From contig VWRR01000007.1 in assembly GCA_013995675.1 (NCBI GenBank), forward strand, positions 598,212 to 662,211: a DNA stretch of 64,000 nucleotides, in the 5' to 3' direction. Shown piece after piece: positions 47,031 to 58,244 of this stretch; the stretch's first letter is position 1, and each line of letters opens with the position of its first letter. The notes beneath the pieces were generated by a model, which was not told the origin of the DNA, did not search any database, and worked only from the letters and a program-made list of their open reading frames with translations. A program made the translations under genes and the position numbers. This DNA comes from Cyanidiococcus yangmingshanensis (Eukaryota; Rhodophyta; Bangiophyceae; Cyanidiales; Cyanidiaceae).

Positions 47031-47517
47031 TTCTGCAGGCTCCTTTCCAAGTCTCTAGGACCATCGATCACTGGTTCTTTTCTATAAGGCTGCCTCTATC
47101 GACGAGATAACAATGTTTCCCAGGTTGTTCTCTGTTTAGAAAAGGCCCCAAGACGATAAATGTGATGCCACCGCGTCGCTGAACGCTGCCGGGTGTTGTT
47201 CGACGGGTGGCGAGCCTTGCGCTCTGGCTGACCGGCGGGCGCTGCGGCACGTTCTGTGTTGGTGTACAAGCGCTTTCGTCAGCGACACTTTCCTTGGGTT
47301 CGTTGACGACGAGAACAGGTCGTTTGCAGCAGTGAAGGTTCCTCACTAGATAGTTGGCAATTGAGTGTTTGGTAGGAAGCGTGCAAGTACGCTGAGACTT
47401 TGGCGTTGTGGTGGACACGTTGGAAAGTCGCTCTGCTCGCCGAGTGAGTCAGCCTCTGTCCGTCTTCGCCCGGCTGAAAACAGTTTCGAAGCTACCCACC
47501 TTGGAAATTAATCGGAA
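47031..47517. other. divergent intergenic region carrier/EF-Tu
   Basis: 487 bases between two divergent genes for mitochondrial proteins. It could allow joint regulation. No other element is recognised. Confidence 0.5.
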
Positions 47518-48900
47518 ATGAGCACTTACCTAGGAGGTATGCTATTGGGAGGTATTTTACGTCGTGCTGGCCATTCCTGGTCTTCGGGAACGCACTTGTT
47601 CACACGCTTGTCGACGCTGGACCTGGTTCCAACCAGGGGTCCCAGCGATGCACTCCGCTGCTTGAACGGGCTAGCGCAACGCCGTCACTTGGTTGCAGAG
47701 GCTGCGGCAGCGAGCGCTGTGAAACGCAAGCCGCATTTGAATGTCGGTGGTATGGGACACGTGGATCATGGGAAGACGACGCTGGCTGCGGCGATCACCA
47801 AAGTTCTCGCCGAGTCTGGTGGAGCGAAATTCACTGCCTATGAAGAGATTGATAAAGCGCCAGAAGAGCGAGCACGTGGAATTACGATCAATGCTTCTCA
47901 TCTGAAGTATGAGACGCCATCTCGGTCGTACGCACATGTAGATTGCCCGGGACATCGAGATTTTGTGAAGAATTTCATCACTGGCGCTGCCCAGGTAGAT
48001 ACGGCGATACTCGTTGTGAGTGGCGCTGACGGGCCCCAACCTCAAACGCAGGAGCACGTCCTTCTTTCGAAACAGGTAGGTGTTCCGAACTTTGTTGTCT
48101 ACCTCAACAAGTGTGATATGGTTGACGACTCTGAACTCCTGGATCTGGTTGAACTCGAGGTGCGCGAACTGCTGAGCAAGTACGAATACGATGGCGATAA
48201 CGTGCCAATCGTTCGAGGCTCGGCGCTGAAAGCGCTACAGGGAGACCAAGGAGAACTCGGGTACGGATCAATACACAAACTGCTGGAGATTCTTGATCAG
48301 GTGCCTATTCCCAAACGTGATCTCGAGAAAGCGTTTCTGATGCCTATTGAGGATAGTTTTAGCATCACTGGTCGTGGAACGGTCGTAACTGGGCGCGTCG
48401 AAACAGGGATTCTTCGTCCCGGCGATGAAATTGAAATTGTCGGTCTGCGTCCACCAGAGGTGGCACCGATGCGCACGATTGTGACGGGTATCGAGACCTT
48501 CAAGCAGACGCTCCCCTATGCAGAGGCTGGCGAAAATGTTGGTTGCTTGCTGCGCGGCGTGAAGCGCGAGGACGTTCTCCGTGGCCAGGTTCTAGCAAAG
48601 CCGGGGACGGCAAAGGCACATCGACAATTTGAGGCAGATGTTTACATTCTCACAGAAGAGGAAGGAGGGCGGCACACGCCATTCTTCAGCAATTATCGGC
48701 CCCAGTTCTTTGTGCGAACGGCAGATGTTACAGGCCGCTTCATACTACCACCAGATGTAGAGATGTGCATGCCTGGAGATCACGTGCGATGTTCCGTTGA
48801 GCTGATCTATCCGGTTGCTCTGCAAGAAGGTCTTCGGTTCGCCGTTCGCGAAGGTGGTAAAACGGTCGGCGCCGGTTTGGTTACGAAAATTATCGAGTAA
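47518..48900 (+). CDS. TUFM: mitochondrial elongation factor Tu
   Basis: 460 residues. EF-Tu delivers aminoacyl-tRNA to the mitochondrial ribosome using GTP. Residues 1-70 form a basic presequence without acidic clusters. The G domain has GHVDHGKTT (G1), the RGITIN effector loop (G2), DCPGH (G3) and LNKCDM (G4), and SAL serves as G5. Domains 2 and 3 are complete ([21 protein letters not shown]-type [21 protein letters not shown], and [16 protein letters not shown]). The G1 region reads [11 protein letters not shown] instead of the usual NVGTIGHVDHG. It is nuclear-encoded here; the plastid EF-Tu of red algae is normally plastid-encoded, so a mitochondrial location is preferred. The ATG begins the frame. 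Confidence 0.93.
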   Translation: MSTYLGGMLLGGILRRAGHSWSSGTHLFTRLSTLDLVPTRGPSDALRCLNGLAQRRHLVAEAAAASAVKRKPHLNVGGMGHVDHGKTTLAAAITKVLAESGGAKFTAYEEIDKAPEERARGITINASHLKYETPSRSYAHVDCPGHRDFVKNFITGAAQVDTAILVVSGADGPQPQTQEHVLLSKQVGVPNFVVYLNKCDMVDDSELLDLVELEVRELLSKYEYDGDNVPIVRGSALKALQGDQGELGYGSIHKLLEILDQVPIPKRDLEKAFLMPIEDSFSITGRGTVVTGRVETGILRPGDEIEIVGLRPPEVAPMRTIVTGIETFKQTLPYAEAGENVGCLLRGVKREDVLRGQVLAKPGTAKAHRQFEADVYILTEEEGGRHTPFFSNYRPQFFVRTADVTGRFILPPDVEMCMPGDHVRCSVELIYPVALQEGLRFAVREGGKTVGAGLVTKIIE

Positions 48901-49595
48901 AGATACTGCGCGTGAGATTCAGCAAGTGGCCGTGGATGTACTGATAGCCAGCGCCGGCACCGGAACAGGAATGATTCGTACCATTGATCGCTAAGTGGGA
49001 TCCGCCACGGATCTGCATCGCCAATCGGCATCCGTTGATGACCAATTCTACCGTACAGACGAGGTGCGTCTAGTAAGAATCACCAGCCGGATGAACGATG
49101 TCGCCATGAACACGAGTCCGCCTACAAACGGTTCGAGTGCTTTTCATGATTCATGGGCTGCTAATACGCACTCGATCACTTTCGATCGGTCCTCAGACAG
49201 TGCGAATCGTAATCATTGGAAACGCGAATCAGCCTCATTGGTCATAAAAGCAAACGTCTTCGAGAGCATGCGATACGTCAAAGGTTGCCGTCGCAACGTT
49301 TCGTGAACATGGTTCTATTTCCGAATGGTGCTGACCGAGTCCAAACCGGTGCCCTTGCCTTCTAGACTGCCCATACCCGGGTCGATCTACTAGTTGCCAC
49401 AGCGATGTGGACATCCAAAGCTGAAAGATGCAGTGTATTCGACGGACCCAGTGTAGCCAGCTCTCGGAAGAGGGTCCATCATCATGCTGCGCTCAAGGCT
49501 AGCACTCGCAGACTTCATCACACTCTAAAATACTCGTTGGCGGCGATTGGGTACTTCGTCCCAGTGTTCGCCATGCGAGCCTGTTTCAATGCTGC
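48901..49595. other. intergenic between convergent EF-Tu and E2
   Basis: About 0.7 kb; nothing recognised. Confidence 0.5.
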
Positions 49596-50111
49596 TCAAG
49601 CTTCTTCGAGCGTTTGACGTACAATGATCCGCACGCGCTTTCGATACGCTTCTGGTTGCTCGCGCCACTCTTTCGCGGCATCGATGTTCGCCGGAGACTC
49701 GTCATTCGGTGACGCCAACATGCTGATCACAGAGAGAAGTATCGACTCCACTGTGTGCACCGGTGACCAACGTTCACCAGCCATTTCGTATCCATGAGGG
49801 TCATCCCCTGGAGGATGAAGAATGCTTATGCAGACCTCGCCGTTTCGGTAAACGTTCGGATGCCAGGGAATTGGTGGTAGAAACTTCATTCTTGGCGGCG
49901 ACATGGGATAGTCTGTAGGAAAAACCAGCTCTGCTCGAAAGAGTCCACCTTCGAAGGGCGTCTCGGGAGGACCTAGAATCGTTACGGCCCAGCGGAAGGG
50001 GTCATCCTCCGAAACGAGCCCAGCACTGAAACCGTCTGCAGAGCTCTTGTTCAAGTCACGCAGCTGTCGGGTTAGAAGCAGTGCTGCTCTCGAAGAGTTT
50101 CCTGCCATCAT
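49596..50111 (-). CDS. UBE2G2: ubiquitin-conjugating enzyme, UBC7/UBE2G2 type
   Basis: 171 residues from the ATG pair at 50111/50108; the frame is open to a GTG at 50174. It accepts ubiquitin from E1 on a Cys and works with ER ligases of the Hrd1 type. RFRAEL-type GLFRAELVFPTDYPMSPPRMKF and HPNVYRNGEVCISILHPPGDD give the E2 core, with the active Cys in EVCISIL. The acidic insertion PPGDDPHGYEMAGERWSPVH just after the Cys is specific for UBC7/UBE2G. Then VESILLSVISMLASPNDESPANIDAA matches UBE2G2 closely. It is a good partner for the OS-9 lectin in this window, though linkage between the two genes is not implied. Confidence 0.93.
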   Translation of the reverse strand: MMAGNSSRAALLLTRQLRDLNKSSADGFSAGLVSEDDPFRWAVTILGPPETPFEGGLFRAELVFPTDYPMSPPRMKFLPPIPWHPNVYRNGEVCISILHPPGDDPHGYEMAGERWSPVHTVESILLSVISMLASPNDESPANIDAAKEWREQPEAYRKRVRIIVRQTLEEA

Positions 50112-51169
50112 CCAAAAATCTTCCTGAAGGCAAAAACCTGTCAAGCTCGTGACTTGAAGCTCTGAACAACGCACCGCAACTTCTTCTGTGCACCGCTAAA
50201 AATATACCGAGCGGATGAGTTTGCGAAATGAACAGCTAGCAGTTTCGGCGCAGCGGCATGACTGCCTTGTCTGATCTTGTTGTTTCCGCAGAGGGATCCA
50301 GACGAGGCGCCGCCTCCCTGCGCGCATGCGATGAAAGGCGACTTTGCGCTCAAATTGTGAAATCTTGATATTCATTCAAACGCTTTGAGGAGCGACGCTT
50401 GTGAGACTTGGAAAAAAGGTCCGTTGTATACAAAGGCGTGTAGGGGAACTTGGACATGAAGCATTCAGGATGAGGCGGGTCCAAGGGCTCAGCGCATCTT
50501 TGAGACAGTTTTTTCAGAACATGATTCGGATGATGGGCTCAATCCCAGCTCGATGATAGAGTGCACCAGGTTTGGGTATGCCCCGAAACAGGTTTTACCC
50601 GACTCTAGTGCGTTTAATCACAACGTGGTTGGACGTTCTGCCAGCTCATGGTGGATCGTTCCGAATGCTGACCCATATTGGTACCGATTCATGATACGGG
50701 TCTGTCGGACGCGGTTACGGTCTTGCACGCGAGCCGCATCCTCTCCGATATCTGCGTCGAGAGAGCAACGAATTGCACTGAAGACAAACCAGCGAACCAG
50801 GACAAGCCTTTCCAAGATTGCGAGAACGCTGATTCAGTTTCAGCGACACTCATGCGTCACCTTGTCTTGATGCATGTGTGTGCATGCGTGATTGAAACAC
50901 AGGCGTGCTTGATCACGTGCATTTCGATGGGATTTCGAACTCGCCAAAGGAGACATTTTATTGTCGATGCATTGATTGTGTTGCATTTGGTGCTTTCACA
51001 GACGCTCTATGGCCGATTTACTGATTCCGTTGCATTTGATGCTTTCCGCGTCTGTGATTTGAGCACCAGCGAGCGCGTTCATAAACGTTCGTGGTTCATT
51101 CGGTTTGCCTATAGACTCAATTACTGATGTAGCAGTACGTAAAGTGTAGCGTTACTTGTTGCAGCTCAC
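50112..51169. other. intergenic
   Basis: About 1.05 kb. A plus-strand frame at 50678-51127 of 149 codons is Cys-rich and unconvincing. Nothing else is seen. Confidence 0.4.
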
Positions 51170-51806
51170 ATGTCGGAGACTTTGGCCACGGCAGACCAAT
51201 GCCTCATGATGGTGTGCACCTATCTGCTCGATGCGGGACGTACAATGGGCGGGGTGCTGCAACCTGCAGCGAGCTTGGGCATCGCAACGCAGATCATGGA
51301 GAGAGTCAGCAGCGACGCCTGCTCCGTTACGGGTCGAGAAAACCGCCTGGTTGCTGGTCCAGGACGCAAGCGCCTTGATGGCGATTCGAGCGCCCAAACT
51401 AGGCTGGAAGGTTGCACCCTCTTGTTTGTAGCATCTTGTGAGCTTTCTTCGAACACTCACGCCTGCAGAGGTTCTAAAACAGGTTTTTGGCGATCAGTTC
51501 GTGTTCTTTGGCTGCCTCCAGCAGAGGATACATCGGGGTCACCAGCTTCACGGTCGACGCGACGTCTTGTCTAGTCAGCTTCTGGATAGAGTTCATGGAT
51601 GGAGCAGAACAAGCTCAGCATCCATTGCCATGCTCCCAGAGCGATGCATGGTCGGTGGCCGCGTGCACGAACTCGCTTTGTTTTGTTCGCACTTCTCGAT
51701 GACTTGTTTGGTTCATCGACACGCTGCCTGCCAGATGCAGTTCTCGTTGCATCCTCATCGCACAACGTTTCGCACTCCTGTTTCTGTGCCTCAAACACAG
51801 ACCTAG
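51170..51806 (+). pseudogene. possible cyclin-like gene broken across frames
   Basis: Weak call. The first frame starts with an ATG and reads LMMVCTYLLDAGRTMGGVLQ, then PAASLGIATQIMERV, which resembles the first helices of a cyclin box. Later in that frame comes LEGCTLLFVASCE, like the cyclin LAGKVEE helix. A second frame then continues FLRTLTPAEVLKQVF, like RTRDIINV. A third frame has SDAWSVAACTNSLCFVRT, like the second-box AW...SL-x-T helix. The order is right for a transcriptional cyclin (cyclin K, L or Q type), but three frame changes are needed. It may be a decayed gene, a gene with introns or indel errors, or wishful reading of random frames. Confidence 0.22.
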
Positions 51807-51879
51807 CACAAGAGGCGTTCCGTTCAGCGATTCATCGCAGAAGAATGTACGCGCCCTCATCGTTTCAGGTGCACGTGCA

Positions 51880-53877
51880 CTATGGCATAGCACTGACGTT
51901 TGCCACGTCCCACGGCTGCTGATCATTATCATTATCAATGTCTTCTTCTTCTTCGTCATCGTGGCCTGTATTCAACCCTGATTGACCTCGATCCATCGGG
52001 CTGGTATCGGTGCACCTTTGAGGACTCACGTCCATGCGATCCATTCGGATTAAATTCCGAATTTGCCACATATGGCCACTAGAGCTGAGCCAATCTCGAA
52101 ATCGCTGATGAACCAGCTGCTGAACACTTCTCGTGGCACCCTTCGTGCCGGCGAGTCGTACCCGAAAGACTCGGCGCGTACTTTCGGCTCGAGCGTATCT
52201 CTGCTGGTACGCTTCGAGGTAATCGCTCGGCACTGGCCACGGCGATGTGGTAATATCGCCGGCCCCCTGCCAAGCTAGGGTCGGTGGCCAGTACAAGTTC
52301 GGCGGCAGGATTGCGACTTTGGTCGATGGCGGAGTTCCGCCTGTCTCTACATCAAAGGGTTCGTTCCAGCGATTCCGCTCTAGCTGAAATCCGTGTGCCT
52401 TCAGCACGAGGTCGATACCTGGAAATGAGAAACCAGCCGGGGCTATGGATACCAACCGGTTGTCGCCGAACACGGTTGGCCGTTCGTTGCAGAAGACAAA
52501 TACGTTGCAGTCGAAGCTGTTGATGATACGCACATCGGCGCGCACCGCAGCAAGCACGGTGACCTTCTCGCTGGAGACGATCGTCAGCGCATCGCACGCG
52601 CCAACAAATACCGTGCATCCCAAGCTTTGCCTGATGCTAACGATGCGCAGCAGCGCTGTCGGTTGCGGGATCAAGTCCAAGGAGCAGTCCTGACAGCCCC
52701 GAATGTCCACGTGCTGTATGTCGTCATGCACTACGCGTTTGACGATGCTGGATCGGCAGAGTGCCGAGAACTCCCAATGATGCGGATACAGGTCCTCGAG
52801 GAGACGCACCCCAGCGATCGAGCGTACATGTAGCCAGGGGATGGTGGCATTCCTCACGAGACATGATCCGACGGCGATGCCCCCTATGTCAGTCAAACAT
52901 GTCACAGCGTCTGCAAACGATACACTTGGCTCTCGAGCGGGATCTGTGCGCGGTTCTGTGAGCCAACCTGCAGTCAGCGGCACGTCCGACAACTCATAGA
53001 GGAAGCGCAAGTGCTCGAGACAAGATAACGGAATAGAGATGTCGTTCCAGTCGATGTCGATGCCTTGGTATTCCTGGCCTTGTGGCGGTCGCAATGGCCA
53101 TGGTGGTACTGCATCTGCACAAACTACACCAGCGCGGGTGGAGAGTCCCAGTGAAACAACGAGAATTTTCAATATCTGAATAGAGTTGTACTCAAACATT
53201 TCAGGATTTCTCCGCAACGCGGCGATAAAAGAAGGCGATCTCCAATTGTTCGACTGACTTTTTTCCAGGTGAAAACGCTTCATCTGGGAGACCGCTAGAT
53301 TTCGCATGTCTTGAATGCTTCTCTGGCTGAGGGGTATGCTCTCGACCCCACGCTCATTCAGATCGATCACTTGCGTCGAGTTTTCCGGTAGCAATTTGCC
53401 GCCGATGCCACGGACCGAAGCATCTTCGATGATCGTATCGGGTGCTGGCGGATCCATCCAGGCAGCCTCAAGCTCGCGCGTTGGCGGCCTTGGTATGATG
53501 CATGAGAGGAATAGCACCACTCCAAATCTAATGAGCGGCATTGAACTCGAATCTGAGAACAGGTCCGCTGAGAGCCACGGGCGTCTCCGACAGTCGATCT
53601 CCGCGTTGAGCGCGCCCCGCCATAGGACCCGAGCTCGTTCTCGGCAAAGTCCGAGCTCCGAGGTCGCTTCTTCCCAGGCTTCCCAACTAAGGCGTCCATT
53701 GACTCCACCAAGTCTTAAGGTTTTCTTCCTCAGGTAGGCCACGAAGGAGACAAGTCCGGCTGACTCGTAGAGTGGTTTCAGTTCGGGGACTTGGTGAAAC
53801 GCGTTGGTCAGTCCGTTATCCAGTAACGCTGCGTGGACGCGCAGCGCCCTCTTGCAGTTCGGCTCGACACGAGACAT
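51880..53877 (-). CDS. TBCCD1: TBCC domain-containing protein 1 (TBCCD1)-like
   Basis: 665 residues. TBCCD1 proteins contain a CARP/TBCC beta-helix domain and position centrosomes, basal bodies and the Golgi in flagellates and animals. The helical N-terminal half includes SLGLSTRAGVVCADA-type segments and LEHLRFLYELSDVP. The TBCC domain begins near residue 392. It runs IRGCQDCSLDLIPQPTALLR, then GCTVFVGACDALTIVSSEKV, SFDCNVFVFCNERPTVFGDN, RLVSIAPAGFSFPGIDLVLK and LERNRWNEPFDV. The repeated C-x2-C/V turns are typical. An Arg finger, as in tubulin cofactor C, is not evident. The acidic tail (DDEEEEDIDNDND) is low complexity. A role without flagella is unclear. Confidence 0.75.
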   Translation of the reverse strand: MSRVEPNCKRALRVHAALLDNGLTNAFHQVPELKPLYESAGLVSFVAYLRKKTLRLGGVNGRLSWEAWEEATSELGLCRERARVLWRGALNAEIDCRRRPWLSADLFSDSSSMPLIRFGVVLFLSCIIPRPPTRELEAAWMDPPAPDTIIEDASVRGIGGKLLPENSTQVIDLNERGVESIPLSQRSIQDMRNLAVSQMKRFHLEKSQSNNWRSPSFIAALRRNPEMFEYNSIQILKILVVSLGLSTRAGVVCADAVPPWPLRPPQGQEYQGIDIDWNDISIPLSCLEHLRFLYELSDVPLTAGWLTEPRTDPAREPSVSFADAVTCLTDIGGIAVGSCLVRNATIPWLHVRSIAGVRLLEDLYPHHWEFSALCRSSIVKRVVHDDIQHVDIRGCQDCSLDLIPQPTALLRIVSIRQSLGCTVFVGACDALTIVSSEKVTVLAAVRADVRIINSFDCNVFVFCNERPTVFGDNRLVSIAPAGFSFPGIDLVLKAHGFQLERNRWNEPFDVETGGTPPSTKVAILPPNLYWPPTLAWQGAGDITTSPWPVPSDYLEAYQQRYARAESTRRVFRVRLAGTKGATRSVQQLVHQRFRDWLSSSGHMWQIRNLIRMDRMDVSPQRCTDTSPMDRGQSGLNTGHDDEEEEDIDNDNDQQPWDVANVSAMP

Positions 53878-55532
53878 TCGCAGCGTGCATACGCGGGTGT
53901 TCAGTATACAGGTGCTGGCGTCACACAGCCCGGGCAGGGAAACGTCCTAGGCAAGAACGCGGTGTCGCTGCGTTTTCTAAAGCGGTGTCTTCGAGCTCGG
54001 TTGGGTCTCCTTACACGCTCGTTTCAGTTCTCGTCCAAGGTCGTGAAGCATACCCAGCTGGTCAATGTACGTAGAGGAACTCGAGCCAGGAGGAAAGCTG
54101 CGTCCTTGCTTACCAGCTGGTTGCCAAGCCGCAAGGTGCTGGGAAACTTGGAAAGTGTGCTATCCAGCGCGATCGGCAATGGCAAAGTGTTGGCGAGCGT
54201 TGTCGCTTCTGAGCCGCCTTTCTCGCCCGATCATTGCCCATGAGCACATAGACTAAGCTGTGCTGTTGTTCCAAGTGCCTTGAGGCCACGATCAAGACGA
54301 GAAAAAGCGATGGATGATAGTCATTGGAAGATAAGCGGATGGCGAATAGAGATAGCTGCGGAAAAGATTTATTCTAGCGAGAGCACCTCAGGTTATATCT
54401 CGAGTTCCTTGAAAGAGACGGGGATTCATAGATCCAAAGTTGTCTCTGAAATGGTCGGGAACATTAGCATCAAGAAAAAAAGGCAAACTTGTTCATGAAT
54501 ATACGGTCCTCTTGATCATTTTTCATAGAGTCAACATGAATGCTCACAAATGCTCCTGGGGAATACCGAAGAATTATTTAGAGTCTCGAATTCGATTGTC
54601 TTAAGAGATATTCACAGTCGCAGTGAGCATTCTTCGGTGTGTTTCGGATCTCACTATAATTCTAGAAATGGCCGGATACGCTCGCTTCAGTGACTCTTGA
54701 TGTCGCGATCGATCAAAAAGTATGAAATATATGTACGTATGCTTTGTAGACGAGAGGTGGTGTTTGTATCCGTTCGTTCCTTTGGTACATAAAACAAGAT
54801 ACTGTTTTATATGGCTCCCGTACGCCGAAATCAACAAGAACAGAGGTACATTCTTTGTCTTTGCATCGGTTCCGTTAGAGTCGTGTGTGCGGAACAGGTA
54901 ATTTGAAGTAACTATGGGGCATCTGTCGATGAACGAGAGCCGACTTCAAAGTCTGGCATTCATCTTTGGAGACAAGAAGCCTCTCTCGCGTCAGCGTAGA
55001 AAAAAGGAGGCAGAGCTTTTCAGACATATTGGAGTTGGTGCTGAAAGCCTGATCTCGTATTTGTCCACTCCAAGATGGGTGTCATTGGATACTGATAGAC
55101 ATAGGACTCTCTTCACTGAGGTTGTTTGACCTTTCACCAGGTTCTCTACACACAACCACAAGGAATCATTACAAAACTTCCACATGTATGAGGCTCGTTT
55201 TGAGTGTCCATTAGTTTCTCTTTCAAGTAGAGTAGCCGACAGCTCCAATCTTGGAAATCTTATCACCTTCCACGACACAAAACCATTCCATCTTCGACGA
55301 CGGGATTCGCGAACGAAACGGAAATCATACGCGTTTTGAATTCCCGCCGTGGCTTGGCGCGCACCGCCAAACGGACGGTTATTCTGCTCTTGCTTTCGTG
55401 AGCTTTATTGTTCTCACTGGACACGTCGATTACACTCGTGTTCACAATACATACTCCTACTGGTGGTGGTTATTTACGTATTTATAGAAAAGAAACAAAG
55501 TTGTTCATAAGAAACCGGGGGTGTCTGTCTGG
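53878..55532. other. long intergenic, AT-rich in its right part
   Basis: About 1.65 kb between divergent TBCCD1 and the kelch/trefoil gene. From roughly 54260 to 55500 the DNA is visibly more AT-rich than the rest of the window. No gene is supported. Confidence 0.5.
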
Positions 55533-56979
55533 ATGAATCACTCACGTTTCTGGGTGTCTGCTCTATGGGTGGCGCTCCTGTTTTCGCTGGCGGTAACGTC
55601 TCCCGAGAGGGTTGTGGCCACGCCAGCCCCTGTGAGTGCTGTCAGCTGGACATGGATCGGCGGAGAGACCGGGATTGATAACCGTGGAAAGTATGGAACG
55701 CTGAACGTGACCTCTGCGGGCAGTGTTCCTGGAGGGCGTTTTAGTCCGGCTGGGTGGGTTGGAAGCTCAGGTTTGGTCTATTTATTCGGTGGATTTGGTT
55801 ACGACATTGCGGCAGGTCCAGCATATCTCAATGATTTATGGTATTTTAACACAAGCTCCCTGGAGTGGACGTGGATCGGGGGCAACTCAACCGCCAACCA
55901 GGCTGGAGAGTACGGAACGTTTCGTGAGGGCAGCCCGACGAATATTCCAGGGGCACGTACTGAAACGGCGTTCTGGCAGATTGATGAGAAACATTTCTGG
56001 TTGTTCGGTGGACTTGGATATGATAAGAATGGCAATCGTGGCGATCTGAATGATATGTGGTTGTATGACACAGTGAGTGGCAACTGGGCCTGGGTAGCAG
56101 GAAATGACACTATCGATGCTGCGCCTTTCTACGGTCCGAACGGCATCTACGGCCCTAACTATAACCCAGGTGCCCGGCTGAGCCCCGCCTTCTGGGCTGG
56201 GTCAGATGGATTACTATGGTTGTTTGGGGGACAGAACTCTGAGGATGAGTTTCTTTCGGATCTGTGGTCCTTCAATACTTCTTCGTTTGAATGGGCATAT
56301 CAAGGTGGCTCTACAATGCCCAATCAACCAGGCAACTACAGCGCGCCGGGTATGGTGAATGCCTCGAATGCACCAGGTGCACGTTATGGTCCTTCCTCGT
56401 GGGTAGACTCTGAGGGAAACCTCTGGCTGTTCGGTGGGGATGGATACGGAAACAGTACAGACCAGTTTGGTTACCTGAATGACTTATGGGTCTACAACAC
56501 GAGCTTCTCCGTCTGGATTTTTGTGGCAGGAAATGTTACGAGCGATAATCCTGGAGTATACGGCACATTCGGTGAGCTGTCTCCAGCCAATTATCCTGGT
56601 GGGAGATTCTACAGCCTGAGCTTTGTCGATGCTCTTGGAAATTTGCAGCTTTTCGGTGGATTCGGCCATACGAACTCATCCAGAAATTCCGACTTACTGA
56701 ATGATTTGTGGGTCTTCGACATCGAGCTGCGACAGTGGGCATGGATCAACGGAAGCACACAGTTGGGCGCAATTGCTGACTATGGTATGTTTAACGTTTC
56801 CAGTCCAAATGTTGTGCCTGGTGCTCGTTACGGCTCCGTCCTCTGGAACACCAACGGCAACGATCCGATCCTTTTCGGAGGCTTTGGAAATTCGAACTCA
56901 TCCACGACAGGACCAGGATATCTCAACGATGTCTTCGCACTTGCGGAGGTGCTGCCCACGCCCACGCCCACACCCACAC

Positions 56980-57010
<31 letters not shown>

Positions 57011-58244
57011 GACGATAACAGCGACAGCCTCTCCGACATCCACTGCAACAGCAACGCATTCATTGACAATCACGCCAACACCCACTCCGATCTGCACCAA
57101 TGAAGTGTGCGGCTCACCTGGCCAGTACAACAACCAGGATGCCTGCCAGCAAGTCGGATGCTGTTTCAATCCCACGACGAATGAATGCACCTTGAGGAGC
57201 GTTTCTGCTGCCTGCAGTGCCGTCTCTGTGTCGCAACGCGTGCCCTGTGGCTGGAGCTACATCTATCCCGACGAGTGCATCGCAATTCCTGGATGCTGCT
57301 GGCAGCCGACCGCCAACGGCATCCTGGCACCCTGGTGCTACTACGACATCAATCATGCCCCACAGGCCTCGGTGGCACTACAGGAAGTGCAAGCGCCTGT
57401 GCCCAAGTGTCCGTCGCCAGGTAGCCAGCGCCAGCCGTGTGGGAACGCAGGCATCAACCAGTTCACCTGCTACGCCCAAGGGTGCTGCTACGACTCGCAG
57501 GTGCAGAACCAGTGGGTGCAGAATGGCAAGCAGCCGAGCGAGTTTGCGACGGACCCGTACTGTTTCCAGCCCGAGAAGACGTGTGTGGTGCCCGAGTTTG
57601 AGCGCCAGCCCTGCAACAGTGTGCCGCAACAGCAGCAACAGCAACAGCAACAAAACAACAACCAGTTGGTGCGTCTGTTGCACTCGATCCTCTATGGAGA
57701 CGATAAGATCACGGAGCGGACGTCGACGTACACGCCCCAGCAGTGTCTGGACGCGGGTTGTTGCCTCGGCTTTGGCGGTGAGTGCTATCAGCGGGTGACC
57801 GAGTACGTCTGCCAGACCTATGGTTACGTGTCGAACTCGCTGAGCGGTATGAACAGCAACACGTCGAACGCGACCTACATAGCGTGTGGCCCCGAGTGCT
57901 GCAACGCCGAGACGCAGAACTGCACCTACAGCCCGTTCAGCAGCAATAACAACAATATTGTTCAGCAGCAGCAAGAACAGCTGCAGCAGAGTCAAGTCGT
58001 CTTGCCCTCGTTCTGCGTCTGCAAGGACCCGACCAAGCAGTGCGGTACCTATCTGATCCCTTCGGATAACCTGGTGAACAAGGTGCGTTGCTGTCGCTCG
58101 AATGAGGAGTGCATCAACAACGAGTGTGTAGTGGTAAGTCCGATACCAACACTGACCCCGACCCCGACCCCGAGTCCGACGGTATCGCCTATTGTATCCG
58201 CAACTACTTCAGCGTCTGCGACGACGTTGGCTACGACTGTGTAG
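55533..58244 (+). CDS. secreted kelch-repeat / trefoil-domain protein
   Basis: 903 residues from the ATG at 55533 (a GTG at 55521 is in frame). A signal peptide (FWVSALWVALLFSLAVTS) is followed by about seven kelch-type repeats to residue 470. Each has a P-GARF/GARY, a WLFGG-like strand, YLNDLW-x-YNTSS and W-x-W-x-GG-type core. They probably form a beta-propeller, with many N-x-S/T glycosylation sites. A Pro-Thr/Ala-Thr linker follows (475-515). Next comes a Cys-rich region with four trefoil (P-type) units, each with C...R-x-PCG...C-x-x-GCC-x(n)-C. It is interrupted by Gln/Asn runs, and another Pro-Thr stretch lies at the C-terminus. An extracellular or cell-wall role in binding glycans or proteins is likely; the exact role is unknown. 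Confidence 0.8.
56948..57018. repeat. coding low-complexity run (CCACGC / CAACAG)
   Basis: Short-period repeats within the kelch/trefoil gene encode the Pro-Thr and then Ala-Thr linker. They are the sort of sequence that varies in length between strains. Confidence 0.85.
57627..57662. repeat. coding CAA/CAG run (poly-Gln)
   Basis: CAACAG-type units encode about nine Gln and then Asn between the halves of the fourth trefoil unit of the kelch/trefoil protein. Confidence 0.85.

Noticed and set aside
50678-51127. 149-codon plus-strand frame
   Set aside because: Cys- and Val-rich without domain or targeting signal; no support beyond length.
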